Source of the DNA: Liquidambar formosana
Taxonomy: Eukaryota; Streptophyta; Magnoliopsida; Saxifragales; Altingiaceae
Length of the DNA: 64,000 bases
Direction of reading: 5' to 3'
Assembly: GCA_039720395.1 (NCBI GenBank)
Contig: CM077827.1
Span: forward strand, 12,687,615 to 12,751,614
Shown here: positions 34,364-47,133 of the stretch, one piece after another
Layout of the letters: each line of letters begins with the position of its first letter
How positions within the stretch are numbered: position 1 is the first letter of the stretch
Program-made: the position numbers and the translations under genes
Notes under the pieces: generated by a model
Databases searched by the model: none
The model's input: only the letters and a program-made list of their open reading frames with translations
What the model was told of the DNA's origin: nothing

Positions 34364-36117
34364 CTGAGGCCACTCTCCTATTTTAGTTGAAGCGGGATTC
34401 TCCTTCCTATTTTGACGGTTTTGGACTCTTTTTGACGAGTGTCTTTCTAATTTTTGACAACTTTTGAGTTCGTTGAGCACTAAGGGAGTCTCTAATAACC
34501 CTAAGATTAATTTTTAGGGTTTTAATTCTAGCCATTGATTTATCTTAATGAAACTCTATAAATACCCCACTATGTTTCAACACTGGGGGAGGCAAGTAGA
34601 ACTACTTTTATGCATTAAATCTAAGTTGTAAGAGAGAATAAGAGAGAAAGACCTGAAGGAGAGTTGAAGTTCTTGCTGTAGCCTTGAAGAAACTTGTTTC
34701 AAATCATTCACAAGAGTAAGAGAAAGTCTCTACAACAGCAAAGGAAGTTTTCCTAAGGTAACCTTCTTCCTTATTCAAGCTTAAATTAATGTTTCCTATA
34801 GGATAGTGCTATTGCATATTAAAGATAGTATTTTTATCATGTATTAATGCTTTAGTTAGTTAATATACATGATTTAAATGTTGTTTATGTTGAGTTTAGC
34901 ATGTTTTAGGTTTGTTTTATAGGTTTTTAAAGCATGATTGTGAGTTTAGGGTTTCTATTATCCTTGTTTTAGGTAAATTACATATAGCATGATAGCTTAG
35001 AGTTTTTTATTGGTTTTTCTTGATAGTTGCTGTATATGTATTGTATATGGAATAACTATGATAATTTTTGCAATCATGTTAGTGGATTTCTAGGGTTTTT
35101 ATGCATGTCATGATATTAGGATTGAATTAGGGTTTATGTAAGTTCATTATTCTTGTTACTTGCATGATTAGTGGATAATTTAGGCCTTAATATGATTCTG
35201 TCCAAATTTGCATATTATTGTTTTTGCCTAGTTTTGAGCACATGTAAGGGTGCAAACAGGTGTGATAATCGCCTTATCGCAAATAGGGCTGTTATTGCTT
35301 AAGCTTGCTATTGCTTGGAGTAAATTGCACAAGGTAAGTAGGGTTTGAAAATGCCTAATTCACTTTTTCTTCCTTAATCCTTCTCTTCTCCCTTCTTCAG
35401 GGTTATCTCTTAATATGGATTTAGGGTAATTACCAAAGGTTTCCTTGTTAAATAAAACTACCCTTTTCTATCAAAGTTTCCATCTTGTGGAAGTTTTCAA
35501 ACTTGGTTTATCTATCAAATATCTATCTTTCAAATAAGGAAACCTAGGGTTTTTATAATAGGTTTGTATTAGGTTTTAACCCAAATTCTATTCGAACTAC
35601 GTAGAATTTGATCCATGTATTTCGTTGCATGGTACGTAAGCGCTCGTTTGAGGTTAAAGTCCGCCCTAGGATCGAAGTATCCTAGGTTTCTCTTCTTTCT
35701 TTTTTCTATTTTATTTTATTTTCTTTATTTGATTGTATAGATGAATGAAATATATGATATGCATGCTATCTTCTGATGATATACTTGCTGATTTTTGTAT
35801 GGTAAGATCTTGATTTAGCCCAAATAAACTAAGAGACCGAAAGGGTAACATGGGTGCCTATAGGCTTTGCCTAGAACCTTCCCATGTCATAACTTAGCCT
35901 TCGAATCTCTGATTTCTTTGGTTTCCAAAAGAATGTTTTTTTAGCTTTCCTTTTTAAACATGGAGTCATTCAATTGTTTTCTTTAAAACAAAATGGTTTT
36001 TAGGGTTTTCCTTGTTTCCTTTAAAAAAAATAAGGTAGTGACTCCTTTTCTTTTTTTTCAAGCTAATCTTTTTTAATCATGTGGGCCACTTTTTGGAGTT
36101 CACAATTTGGCGACTCC

Positions 36118-36136
36118 ATTGGGGACTTGTGGGCTA
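36118..36136 (+). other. Primer binding site of P
   Basis: TGGCGACTCCATTGGGGAC, three bases after the LTR end. The Q element has TGGCGACTCTGCTGGGGA in the same place. For Ogre elements an Arg tRNA primer has been reported; the tRNA match was not verified here. Confidence 0.7.
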
Positions 36137-36980
36137 GACTCTATATAGTTTAGTTTGGCTAAACTAATTTCTTATATTTAATTAAAATCAACTACATGCA
36201 TTCGCATTGATTGTGTGCTTTCATTTATTGCATTGTGTGCGCAAATTGTTGCATGATTTAAGATCGATGTATCTTTGCCAATGATGGGCCTAGTTTCAAC
36301 CTTGGTTTTCATGATTCCAAGTGTTGGAGCGAAAGCTATCAACCTCTCTTGCCTTGTATCCTTGGGCTTGCCCTTGGGTATATTAAATGAATCAATCACG
36401 TACTGCTGGACCTACGTAGCGTTCATGATGCCACATGTGGTTAGGTATAAAGATTAGTTCAAGCAAGTGAAGGACCCCAGCATACCTTCTCCTAGTGTAT
36501 GTAGGGGCCTTATAATAGGGCACTATGGTATCACCTTATATTGTGCACCCACAATTGTTTGTAATGATGCTATGCCATGTTTGTGATGTGAGGCTTCATA
36601 TCATATGCCCTTAACATATACCTTTGTACCCTAACCTATGTTAAGGCCATGGGTTAAAAGGAATAAGTTAAAGAAATAGGATGATTAGGCTATGTTTGTG
36701 ATGTGCTAATCCTTGGGAATTAATTAAACCTAATTGAAGGACTCTCTACCCTATTCTTTTAACTGCATACCTTCAATCCATAGCCTTTGTAAAGGTAATT
36801 GGATAAAAGGAATGAATTAATTGAATATGGTATAAGACCAAATTCATTAAGATAAATATGGAAGTTTAGGACAAATCCTTAGGCTAAAGGTTAAAATATT
36901 TTCCATCTTTAGATGTGCTGGCTTGGATCCGTAATCCGCAAGGGCGTCTAGTGAGTGTTGAATCTACCCATCAAACAAAC
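36137..36980. other. P leader, non-coding
   Basis: Untranslated leader between PBS and gag. It shares blocks with the Q leader at 58990-59340 (for example GCATTGTGTGCGCAA and CTTGGGTATATTAAATG). Short frames on either strand are not genes. Confidence 0.6.
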
Positions 36981-37960
36981 ATGGCTGATGAAAGAACTAG
37001 TAGAGGACACTTTAACCTTGAAGCTTGCTTGAAAGCCATAATGAACAAGTTGGACCGTATCGCCTAGACATCCGAGACAGCATTGAAAATGGCTTAAGAA
37101 AACCAACATAAGCTTGCAGATCAAGAAAACAATGGTTTTAAGGCCCATTCCTCAGGCATATCTCATAGGGCTGGCACTAAAGACGGACCGCAATCCAATA
37201 AGAACTCTAAGACAAGGGGAGAAAGTAGCTCAAAACTCGAGGTCATTAACCTAGAAGGGGAAACCAAGGGGAAAGGTACCGGCAGTGATTCTCTGTTGGC
37301 TAGCAAGGTGGAAGCTTTAGAAAGAACTATAAAGATGATCCGAAGGGCAGATGACATGGTCGACGTGTGGACTTTATCTTTGTTTCCAATGACTCGTATT
37401 CTATTACAATTCAGGGTGCCAAAGTTGGAGAAATTTGATGGGACGGGCTGTCCCATGACTCATTTGAAGATGTGCATGCGGGCTATGCACCCTTAAGGGG
37501 CCACTGACGAGCTTTTAGCTCAAATGTTCTATGAAACCCTGTCAACTTCCGCTTTGAAATGGTTCTTAGCATTGGATGAGAATAGGACTTGGTCTTGGGA
37601 AGACATATGCAATGAATTTTCGGAGCACTATAAATACAATATAGAGGTGGATGTCACTTGGAGGGACTTGGAAATTACAAAGCAAGGGGCTAATGAAACC
37701 TTCTCTGCTTACATTACAAGGTGAGACAAAAGGTTTCAAGAATGACGGATAGGTCGAATGAGGAGGACCAAATTCAATTGGTAGTGAAGAACTTGCTGCC
37801 TGTGTATCACAAGCATCTATTCGCCCACTATTTCCCCAATTTCAAAGCTCTTATTGGGGCTAGCATGTAGGTTGAGGATGCAATCAATGATGGGACAATC
37901 AAAACCAAGGAAATGAGTAGTCGTAAGACAAATTTTACTAAGAAGAAAAAACACCGAGGT
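36981..37960 (+). pseudogene. P gag (Retrotrans_gag type), broken
   Basis: Start ATG at 36981 (MADERTSRGHF). The first part is charged and predicted helical, followed by the gypsy gag core: FRVPKLEKFDGTGCPMTHL, LKWFLALDENRTWSWEDI, FSEHYKYNIEVDVTWRDLE, and in a shifted frame LVVKNLLPVYHKHLFAHYFPNFKAL. Breaks: TAG at 37065-37067, TAA near 37095 and at 37494-37496, TGA at 37722-37724, then a frameshift near 37735 and a TAG near 37868. The order of blocks is normal. Confidence 0.8.
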
Positions 37961-38079
37961 CAATGCCATAACCCATCCCATTCAACCTATTTCTCTCAAT
38001 GATGTCAACCCACCTCGCTAACCCATTCAACCTATTTCTCTTAATGAGTTCTCGAAAAGCTCATGAGTCGTGACCTATT

Positions 38080-38953
38080 GAAGCTAATTGACCCAAGGCC
38101 TCCACCTAACCCCTTACCCAGAAATTACAACAAGAGTGAGTACTGTAAGTACCACCAATCTAAAAGCCACACCACCAACCGTTGCATCCACTTTTGCCAC
38201 CAAATCTAAGACCTCCTTGATAAGCAAATCATCTCACCACCAAATCGCCCAAATGTCACCCACAATCTTCTCCCACCTTATAATAACACACCCTTACCAA
38301 ACAACATAAATGCCATCGAAGCTAGGTCATCTCGCCCTAGTTTACCCATAAAACGATACACCCCACTTCCCATAACCTTAACCCGACTCTTCATCTTTTA
38401 CCACAACAAAAGCCTTATAATGCCTCTCCCACCTAGACCAAGGCCATCAACCCCTCACCAGTACTGTCAATACCATCATGCACCTGGCCATGACATCGAA
38501 GCTTATCCCATGCTAAAGAAGATCATTCAAGACCTTATTTACTAAAAAGTGTTGTTATTGCCAAGAAAATCCATCTAGCAAGAATTAAAAGAAAGATATG
38601 AAGCAGGGGATCCTCAGGTTAGCCTATTGGATAAATCATTAGGGAAATTTGATTATTATGTGCTGTACCTTAGTCCGAATCTGATGTCGGATGAGCAGAT
38701 AGTCCCTACGGGTTGGGATAACTTGCCAGTGGAAATGGAGAACATTGACATGATAGAATGGGTTGATCTAATGAATAATATCGAGGAAGTACATGACATA
38801 TGGGCTAGCGATGATGAATTGGATTACATAACCAAAAAAGGTCGCCATTTCAAGCCTCCACAATTGGAAGGGCAAAAGCATCCCAACTTACAAGAGGAAA
38901 AGGATGAGGTGTTTAGGCAGCTGAAGAAGACCAATGCCAACATCACTATATAG
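38080..38953 (+). pseudogene. P gag-pol linker with two CHHC motifs, broken
   Basis: Two copies of a variant knuckle. YCKYHQSKSHTTNRC (about 38135-38179) fits CX2HX4HX4C. The second, YCQYHHAPGHDIEAY (about 38460-38504), has the last Cys replaced by Tyr. Each is followed by a helix ending in DLLDKQI or QDLIY. An acidic linker follows (38627-38953). An intact relative with both motifs complete is at 60144-60983 in the Q element. Stops and a frame change separate the parts. Confidence 0.65.
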
Positions 38954-39119
38954 GGCATACTCATGGCCTCACATAAGTACAGACAGACCGTATTGAAACT
39001 GCTGAATCAGATATAGATACCTGTTGATACCTCCCCTGAGGAATTAGTACATTTTGTTAATCCGACCCTTAAAAATTCAACTATTGTGTTCACCAATATA
39101 GACCTACCTAAAAGTGAGC

Positions 39120-40264
39120 CAAGCCATTCCCAAGCTCTCTATATAATTGTTGATACCATGGGGAAGAGGGTTCCCACTATCCTCATTGACAATGGGTCTA
39201 CAGAACTGCCACTATTTTAGGATCGGGCCCCACTGATTTCACGCTATTCGGGTAAACTGTGAGAGCTTATAACAACACTCACCGAAAAGTGATAGGGGTA
39301 GTTACTTTGCCTCTAATCATGGGACCCACTAAATTTAGGGTGGAATTCCAAATATTAGATGTGCCGTTATGCTTCAATATGTTATTAGGAAGACCGTGGA
39401 TCCATCCTACTGGGGTTGTACCTTCTTCACTTCATCAAAAGGTGAAGTTTCCTTATGAAGGAGCTATAATGACACTTTAAGGGGACTATGATCTAAGACT
39501 AGCTAGGGTGCCCGTATATGAGATACAACCTAACTCTGCAGCTACACCGTTATCCAGGTTTAACTATGTCCAATGCATTGAGAAAGAGCTCAAAAAGGGT
39601 GAATTAATACCCTTAGATTTTTGCCCCATGGCAATTTGCATGTTTGGGAAATCATGAGAAAAATGAGTTTCTTTCCAGGCATCGGTTTAAGGTGTCGCCA
39701 ACAAGGGATCCCTAGGTCCATTCAGAGCCGTATTGCTTCATACACCTTTAGGTTAGGATAAGAGCCGTCCAAAAATGACCATGTGGAAATTATGAAAAGG
39801 AATAAGGAAAAGGTAAGAGCCAAAGCCAAAAGAAGGGTGCCTGACCTGAGAATCTTGCTATATGGGCCCACGTTGAATGGTTACTTCGTCAAAGAAAAGG
39901 ATGACTTTCTATACTGTGGGTTTCCAGAACCCACCTTTGACTAAGCTACCAAGACTAGAGTTTCGGGGTTTTAAATCTTCTTCACTGAGTGGTATCCGAT
40001 CACAGCTGAAATGATGGACGATGAGGCCATCAATGATGAGTATTAGGAGAAGAAAAAGGAAGACTAGATTGAGCATTTGGATGTAGGGGCTATGACTGAA
40101 ATGTTCCAAGACGTGATCCTTACCTTAGGAGACTCGACTATTGAAGAACTATAGGGTTCGTCCATTAGTCATGTTACCATGCCACTCCTTAATTGGTATC
40201 TTGAAAGTGGTGTCATTGCGAAAATCTATGAAGAAGAAGACCTTGGTCTACCCGATAGTAGCTT
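39120..40264 (+). pseudogene. P protease and downstream linker, broken
   Basis: The retropepsin-like core reads RVPTILIDNGST, followed after a break by KVIGVVTLPLIMGPTKFRVEFQILD and CFNMLLGRPWIHPTGVVPSSLHQ, the flap and third-helix motifs usual in this lineage. The D-N-G in the active site is common in Ogre/Tat proteases, so I do not treat it as a mutation. A long linker follows (LYGPTLNGYFVKEKDDFLYCGFPEP) to EDLGLPDSSL at the intron donor. Several TAG/TAA stops. Confidence 0.7.
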
Positions 40265-40427
40265 GTAAGTGTCTTAGTTTAGTAATATTTCCCTAATTCA
40301 ATAAGATGTATCTACTCAACTCACTTTGTGGAGTCAGAGTGGTGATACAGATTATTTTGTTTTGTTTCTCTTTGTGTCATTTCTACTATTTCTAGTTAAT
40401 AAAGTATGTTTCTTTCTATATATGCAG
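40265..40427 (+). other. Intron between protease and RT
   Basis: Donor CTT/GTAAGT at 40265 and acceptor TATATGCAG at 40427, with a pyrimidine- and T-rich 3' side. Unspliced, TAA follows the donor at once. Joining the exons keeps the frame (AGC TT/T GTC TCT) into the next ORF. An intron at this place is a known feature of Ogre elements. Confidence 0.75.
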
Positions 40428-40744
40428 TGTCTCTTTCCTTTCTTCTATGGATATCTATAGCATGGATATAGATCCCAGGAACAATGTCCCCACAGAGCTC
40501 GTTGACCAAAGGAAAAGGGGCATCACCAAACCTAATATGGATGAATTGGAATCAATCAACTTAGGGACAAATGAATTGCTAAGAATGGTTAAAATTGGAA
40601 AAACTCTCTTCTCTATCGAAAAAGAAAGAATGATCACCCTTTTGAAGGCCAACATTATAGCCTTTGCATGGTCTTATGAAGACATGCCTGGCGTTAACCC
40701 CAATATTGTGCAATACTATATCCCCACTAATCGCCCAAAGAAGT
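40428..40744 (+). pseudogene. P pol exon 2, start, interrupted by solo LTR
   Basis: Frame from the acceptor through MDIYSMDIDPRNN, VDQRKRGITKP and IAFAWSYEDMPGVNPNI to IPTNRPKK, the segment that precedes RT in this lineage. It stops because the Q solo LTR is inserted after 40744. The continuation is at 43819. Confidence 0.8.
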
Positions 40745-43700
40745 TGTAGACAACCCATTTTCACCCCCATAAGTTCATGATAGCATTTGTTTAAGTTTAG
40801 AAGCATTTAGGAGTCCCTAAGCTTTAAAGGACACTTTTTGCCCTCTTAAGCCTTAGGAGAATAGGTCATCATTGCATGTATATTTTTGTCTCTTTGTTGA
40901 GTCCCATCACTTGTATTTAGTTTCTAGGATCATTTTGGATATGTGTGTCAAATTTGGTTAAATTCCAGATAGGTTTGGATAGTTAATTAGGACTTTTACG
41001 ACTTGAAGGGCAATTTCAACTTTTACTTTGTATATTTTTCAATTGACCTCGAAACTTGATCCAGATTATTCCATCGATCTTAGAATGATGAAGTGGGCCT
41101 AATTGAAGTGCCAATTTAATTATTGAATAGGTTTTGGATTGATTCACCATACTACCCTATGGCTAATTGACCCTTTTTCGGTTAACCGCCTCATGAAAAC
41201 CCAGCCACTTAATCGTGATTAGGGAATTTTGGTCCAAGAATATTCTAGACTTATTCTACATTAAATCCTTGAAATTTTGGCTTTTGAATCACTCAAATCG
41301 GAGTTAAATTGAAGAATTTAAGTCCATTTGAAGTTAGGAGTCCGAACTAAGTCAGGATTCCTCAAGAACTTGGAAACCTAAGTTGCCTCTCGGGTGACCG
41401 GTTCACCTTAACCTAGTCCAACCGGTCACCCAAGCACTCCGCTTTAATTTGTCCTGTTTTATGTTTTGACACATTTTGGGCTCTTTTATTTCGAATTTCC
41501 TTCTTCCAAAAATGTTTTAAACCTATTGGGATGTAGTTTTGAGTTGTCCAACATCTAGGGGATTTAATAATAGCCTTAGATTAGTTTTATGGTGGATTAA
41601 TCTCAACCATTGGTTCATATGGTTGGTTGGCTATAAATAGAGGTTCATTCACCAGCATAGAGGACTTTTGACACTTCATATTCATTATAGAGAGAGGGAG
41701 AACGAGTTTGCACACACTCATATTATTTTGAGAGAGCATCCTACTGCAATTTTGAAGAAGAACTAGAAGGCAATGAAGTCTAAAGAGGAGGAGGAACGTA
41801 GCAAGGTTATCGCTTTGAAGGTAAGCTTTCTATATATCCTTATTCTCCTTCTTCTACCTTTCTCTCTTCTTCTACTCCTTTCTTTGCATATTCATGGCTA
41901 GTTATTGAGTTAGGAAGCATGTAGGCTCTTTAATTTATGATTAATATGATTGAAAAGCATGCTAGTGGAGTAGGAATTGTGAATTGCTTGCTGTTAGATT
42001 AGTCTCTCTCTAGGATTGGGGGTGCACTTTGCACTGAAATTTTAATGGTTTGTTTGGTTTGTTTTCTCTTCATGGTTCAATTATACGCATGATTTGGGGT
42101 ATCTTTAATATAGGACACTTGCTGTAGAAACCTCGTCTTCATAGGTATATGGATGATTATTCTTTTAGAGGATAATTATCATCATTAGAAGGTGAGGCTA
42201 TACATGGGAGGGTTTCTGTAATGCGTTTAAGTGCATGATTGAGTCCTTTGCATTCTTAGACATATATTTTACGTAGGATATATGAATAAATCATTCATAT
42301 GGAGTGATTTCTATGTAGAATTATCTTAGGATAGTTCTTAAGAAAGCTCACCCTAAGAATGATTAATTCACATGCTCACATAAAGTGTTTATCTAAGGCT
42401 TTAGTTATTGTTTTATTTTCATGTTTTGGATTGTTATATAATATTTTCATCATAATAATTCATATTTGGCATGTTTTTTTATAGTTTTATGCATGTTAGG
42501 GTGTTTAGGGCATATAAGAGCATATTAGGGTTTTCAGTTCTCTTTTGATTTTTGTTCTTTGCATGAGTATTAGGTCACTATATGCATGTTTAGTATTTTG
42601 TCCAGATTTTATTTAGGTCTTCTAATGATTATTTGGACATAATATTGGATGTTTTGAGCATAATAATTGCCCTATAGCATACATAGGGTGATTAATTGGT
42701 GTTTTCTCGATGTTTCGAGATTATTTGGCATAAGGTAAGTGATTCATGGTGAGTTTTGTTATGATTTGTTCTTTTCTCCCCCTCCCCCCTCCCTTTTGGG
42801 CTATTCTCTTTACTTTGAATTATAACTCTTAAGTTTCCATATTTTCTAAAACTCCTTTTTGAATAAAAGTTCTATCTCTTTTCAAATTCTATTTTCCTAA
42901 AATCCCTTTTTGAATAAGAATTCTAATTCTTTTCACTATTTTCCTAAAATATTTTTTGAATAAGAGTTCTATCTCTTTTCGAATTCTATCTTTTCTCAAA
43001 TTCCTTTTTTGGAAATTCTGCTTTTTTTAAACTCTTCTTTTCTTTAAATGGAGACTTAGGGTTTGTAGTTCATTGTAAAGGGAGTAGCCCCTTCTCAATT
43101 AGACTACGTGGACTTTAATCCTTATATCTTTGTATGTAAAGTACGTAGGTGCTCATTTGATATTCAAGTCCGCCCTAGGATACTAAGTATCCTAGGTTTT
43201 CTTTTTTCTTTTATTCTTTTGTCCATCACATATGATTGCTAGAGAAGTAGGTTGGACTCATGCTTATTCATTTATCTATCACATATGATTGCTAGAGGAG
43301 TAGGATGGATCTGTTTCTTATTCTCTATCTCTCTTACATGCTTTCTATATCTCTCTTATTTTTTCATAGATGCTTACATGCTTTTTGAATGTTTATATGC
43401 TTTATGGATGTTTATGGATGAATGTGAATGATTGTGAATGATTCTTTATATATGCATGGTAGTAATTAGTAAGTGAATGAAATAGCCCGTATAAATTCAG
43501 AGACCCATTTTGGGGCGATGTGGGTGCCTATAGGATGTTTCCTAGAACCTTCCCACATCGTAACTTAGTCTCCGAATCCTCTCTTGTTTTGTTAAGACCT
43601 GCTTTTCCTTGATCGGAGTCATGTGATTGGTTTTCAAAGGTTTCCTTTTAAAACTATTTTCATGGTTTTCCTTTTTTTCCTTAAAAAATAAGGTGGCGAC

Positions 43701-43813
43701 TCCTTGTTTGTTGTGTTTTTGTGAACCTTTTAAAAACCAGATTTTTATTTATTTAAATATCTACAAGTCTTTTTAAAAGAAGGGTTTTCCCTGATCGAAA
43801 CCCGTGGTTCACA
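40745..43813 (+). mobile_element. Q-family solo LTR inserted in P pol
   Basis: Begins TGTAGACAACCCATTTTC and ends GTGGTTCACA, matching the Q 5' LTR at 55670-58932. Flanks GAAGT (40740-40744) and GAAGC (43814-43818) form a 5-bp TSD with one change. Removing the LTR and one TSD copy rejoins the pol frame as RPKK/PVKQK. U3 hairpin 41392-41431, TATA CTATAAATAG at 41631-41640, palindromic block at about 43175-43197. It arose by recombination between the two LTRs of a complete Q element. Confidence 0.9.
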
Positions 43814-45118
43814 GAAGCCAGTAAAGCAAAAGCTAAGAAGATTAAAACCAAATGGGCTCTAAAAGTAAAATAAAAAGTAACTAAGCAGCCAGATGCGGGG
43901 TTTCTTCAAGTTACGGAATACCTCGAATGGTTGTCAAACATATTGCCTGTACCTAAAAAAGATGGGAAGGTAAGGATGTGTGTTTTCGAGACCTCAATGC
44001 TGCGAGCCCTAAGGATGATTTTCCTTTGTCCCATATTGACATGTTGGTGGATAGTACAGTAGGACATGTGCTTCTATCCTTTATGGACAAGTTCTCTGGG
44101 TATAATCAAATAAAAATGGCACCTTGGGATATGGAAAAAACAACTTTTATCATGCAATGGGGAACGTACTATTACAAGGTAATGCCTTTTGGCTTAAGAA
44201 ATGCCGGGGCTACTTACTAAAGAGCAGCCACAACCCTACTGCATGATATGATCCATAAAGAAGTCGAGGTCTATGTTGACGACATGATCGTGAAGTCCGT
44301 GGATAGGGAAGGGCACTTCAAGGCATTAGAGAAGTTCCTGGAACGAGCAAAGAAGTACAACCTCCGTTTAAACCCTCAAAAGTGTGCTTTTGGAGTCACC
44401 GTGGGCAAGCTATTAAGGTTCATGATCACTCAGAGGGGAATCAAAATGGACCTAGGGAAGATAAAAGCTATTGTAGAGATGGAGTCACCTAGTACCAAGA
44501 AGCAAATCCAGGGTTTTCTAGGAAGAATTCAGCACATAAGCCGATTCATTGCTAACTTAACCATAGTATGCGAGCGAAATGCTTAAGAAGGGCATGCTGA
44601 AAGTGTGGAATGAAGAATGTCAAGAAGCCTTTGAGACTATTAAAAGATATTTGAGCAATCCCCCAATATTGGTTCCCCCACGACAAGGTGTACCATTTTT
44701 GTTATACTTAATGGTCACTAAAACCTCAACGAGAGCTATGTTAGCTCAATACCTTGAAGATCAACGAAGGAGAATGCCATTTATTACTTAAGCAAGAAAA
44801 TGACAAACTATAAAGTAAAGTATAATTCCATTGAAAAGGCTTGTGTGGCATTGGTACGGGCGACACAGAAACTTCGTCACTATATGATAGTCCTTCGAAG
44901 TATTCTTGATAAGTCGCATAGATCCATTAAAGTACTTGATAGAGAGACCAGTATTGTCATACATAACTGCTCGATGGTCAATTTTCCTCAATGAATTTAA
45001 CATCAAGTATGTAACTCAAAAGTCTATCAAAGGAAGCATCATCGTAGACTACCTAACCAGCTGTTCTAATCGTCATCCATTCCGTTCAGTGATCAGTTCC
45101 CAGACGAGGATGTGCTAG
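43814..45118 (+). pseudogene. P reverse transcriptase and RNase H, broken
   Basis: Gypsy RT: FRDLNAASPKDDFPL, FMDKFSGYNQIKMAP, YYKVMPFGLRNAGATY, the catalytic VYVDDMIVKS (YVDD at 44272-44283), LNPQKCAFGV and GFLGRIQHISRFIA. The connection/RNase H part follows (KVWNEECQEAFETIK, ILVPPRQGVPFLLYL, and KYNSIEKACVALV). Breaks include TAA after GATY (44218-44220), a frame change near 44580 and another near 44790. The RT catalytic Asp pair is intact. Confidence 0.85.
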
Positions 45119-45510
45119 AGATTGGAAAGAAAACCTAGGAAGTATACTTCAGTGGGGCTGCCAATAAGAAAGGTTATGGGATAGGAGTCCTGCTGGTTTC
45201 ACCCGAAGAAGCATTCAGACCATTGGCGATAAAACTAGGGTTTAAAGCTACCAATAATATCGTTGTGTACGAGGCTTGCATCCTGGCATTAGAAGCCGTA
45301 TTGGAATTGGGGATCAAAGAGTTAGAGGTTTTCAGAGATTCGATGCTAATCATTTGTCAGATAAAAGGGGAATAGAAAACTTAGGATGAGAAGCTGTTGC
45401 CAGATCATGCCTATCTAGAAACTCTAACCAAAGAATTCTCAAAAATAGACTTCAACTACCTATCAAAGAACAAGAACTAGTTTGTCGATGCCTTAGCAAC
45501 CTTAGCATCC
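45119..45510 (+). pseudogene. P second (archaeal-type) RNase H, broken
   Basis: VYFSGAANKKGYGIGVLLVSP, NNIVVYEACILALEAVLELG, EVFRDSMLIICQIKG and FVDALATLASM give the D-E-D-D plan of the extra RNase H that marks the Tat/Ogre lineage. The first catalytic Asp (normally Y-F-D-G-A) is Ser, codon AGT at 45151-45153; the other acidic residues remain. Stops at about 45373, 45382 and 45478. Confidence 0.75.
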
Positions 45511-46865
45511 ATGGTGGAGATACCTAAAGTCGGGAATGTAAAGCTGTTGGTGATAAAATGCCGAGACAAGCTTATGTACTATTGTGTAATCCAAGAAGGG
45601 GAAATGAATGATGTTAACCCATGGTTCTATGACATAAAGAGGTTCATTGAAGAAAGGGAATACCCAAAGGAGCATCTTATGTTGACAGAAAAACTCTAAG
45701 ATGATTAGCAAGCCACTATGTACTTTGTGGAGGAAAGCTGTATCGGAGGTCATATGACGGAATCCACCTGCTATGTGTCACTAAAGAGGAAGCTGAGCAT
45801 CTAATCAAAGAGATCCATGAAGGGACAGGGGCTCCGCACATGAATAGTTATATGTTGGCTAAGAAAATCATGAAGTTAGGCTATTATTGGTCTACCATGG
45901 AAAGAGACTGCCACACACATGTCAAGAAGTGTCACAAGTGCCAACCGTTTGCCAGTGGATAACACTTGCCTTCTATGCCCTTAACAAATATGTCATCACG
46001 ATGGCCGTTTATAGTATGGGAGATAGATATCATCAGACAGATCAAGCCAAAGGCATCTAATGGATATGAGTATATCCTGGTTGCTATTGATTACTTCACT
46101 AAGTAGGTGGAAGCAGCATCTTTTAAGAGCCTAAATGCTAAGAAGGTAGCGCAATTCATATAGTACAACATTATTTATCGATATAGGGTACCGCATAAAG
46201 TTATCTCAGACAATGGACACACTTTCAGAAAGAAACTCATGAGCTTTTATAGAAGTATAGCATAGTACACCATTTGTCATCACCAAACCATCCTCAGACT
46301 AATGGAGCAATGGAAGCAACTAATAAGAATATCAAGAGAATACTACAGAAGACTGCAAACTCGTATACAAACTAGCATAAGAAGTTACCATTGGCTCTAT
46401 AGGGTTACAAAACATCAGTGAGGTCATCAACTAGGGCTATCCCTTACTTTTTAGCATATGGAATGGAGGCCGTGTTGCCGGTTGAGCTCGAGGTTCCTTC
46501 ACTAAGTGTTGCCGTGGAAAGTTAGATAATGGAAGTAGACTGGGTCAAGAGGCGTTATGATGAATTGGCTTTATTGGACAAAAGGCAGTTAAGGGCGCTA
46601 TATCATGTGCAGGGGTATTAGCGAAGGATTACTAAAGCATTCAACAAGCATGTCAAAGATCGGGGTCTAAAGAAAGGGAATGTGGTATTGAAAGAAATCA
46701 AAGCTCCAGTGTTCAATCCGTGGGGAAAATTCAAGCCAAATTGGGGTAGACCTATACATTATCAAGGAGATTCTACCAAGAAGGGTTGTTCTTCTCATGG
46801 ATTTAGATGGAATTGAGTTCACTCGTCCAACTAATTTGGACCAATTAAAGAAATACTACGTATAA
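45511..46865 (+). pseudogene. P integrase, broken
   Basis: An open stretch to 45699 leads into the integrase. The zinc-binding part is visible as HTHVKKCHKCQ (about 45913-45945). The core follows: WEIDII with the first Asp (about 46018-46035), KVISDNG with the second (about 46198-46218), and the Asn-Gly-Ala-Met-Glu-Ala segment with the Glu (about 46300-46320). The C-terminus ends LDQLKKYYV with TAA at 46863-46865. There is no chromodomain. Many stops (several TGG to TAG) and at least two frameshifts. Confidence 0.8.
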
Positions 46866-46990
46866 TGCCTGCTAAGTTGAAAACCCATAAAGGCGGCCTA
46901 GGCAAAAGTTAAGGTATAAGAACTACGTAAGACCTGATTCTCCATTCAAAAAAAAAATAAAATGGAGATACGTAGCAACCCATAAAGTTA
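46866..46990 (+). other. Conserved post-pol block, P copy
   Basis: Just after the pol stop: GCTAAGTTGAAAACCC, then GGCGGCCTAGGCAAAAGTTA, AAGACCTGATTCTCCATT, an A-run, ATGGAGATACGTAG, and a hairpin ACCCATAAAGT/ACTTTGGGT. The same series occurs at 61765-61960, and its first half again at 62692-62740, in the Q element, although it is not coding. Conservation across two families suggests a cis-acting RNA role. Confidence 0.6.
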
Positions 46991-47133
46991 CTTTGGGTGC
47001 GGTCTAAATCAAACAAAAACAAAATACCAAATTTGATTTATTATTGGCAATTCATTTAGAACTAAAATTGATTAACATAGCAATTTATTGAAGGAACTAC
47101 AAATATGCCATAAATATCCTATTCTTAGAGTCT

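Larger units (their letters stand above)
32991..36114 (+). repeat. P-family 5' LTR
   Basis: Begins AGTCACACCCCATTTTTG (the second copy at 51324 starts TGTCACACCCC) and ends GGAGTTCACA before the PBS. It is 3,124 bp, or about 2.5 kb without the Helitron. U3 hairpin at 34294-34363, TATA box CTCTATAAATACC at 34554-34566, and a palindromic block at about 35665-35687 (CCTAGGAT...ATCCTAGG). Confidence 0.85.
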
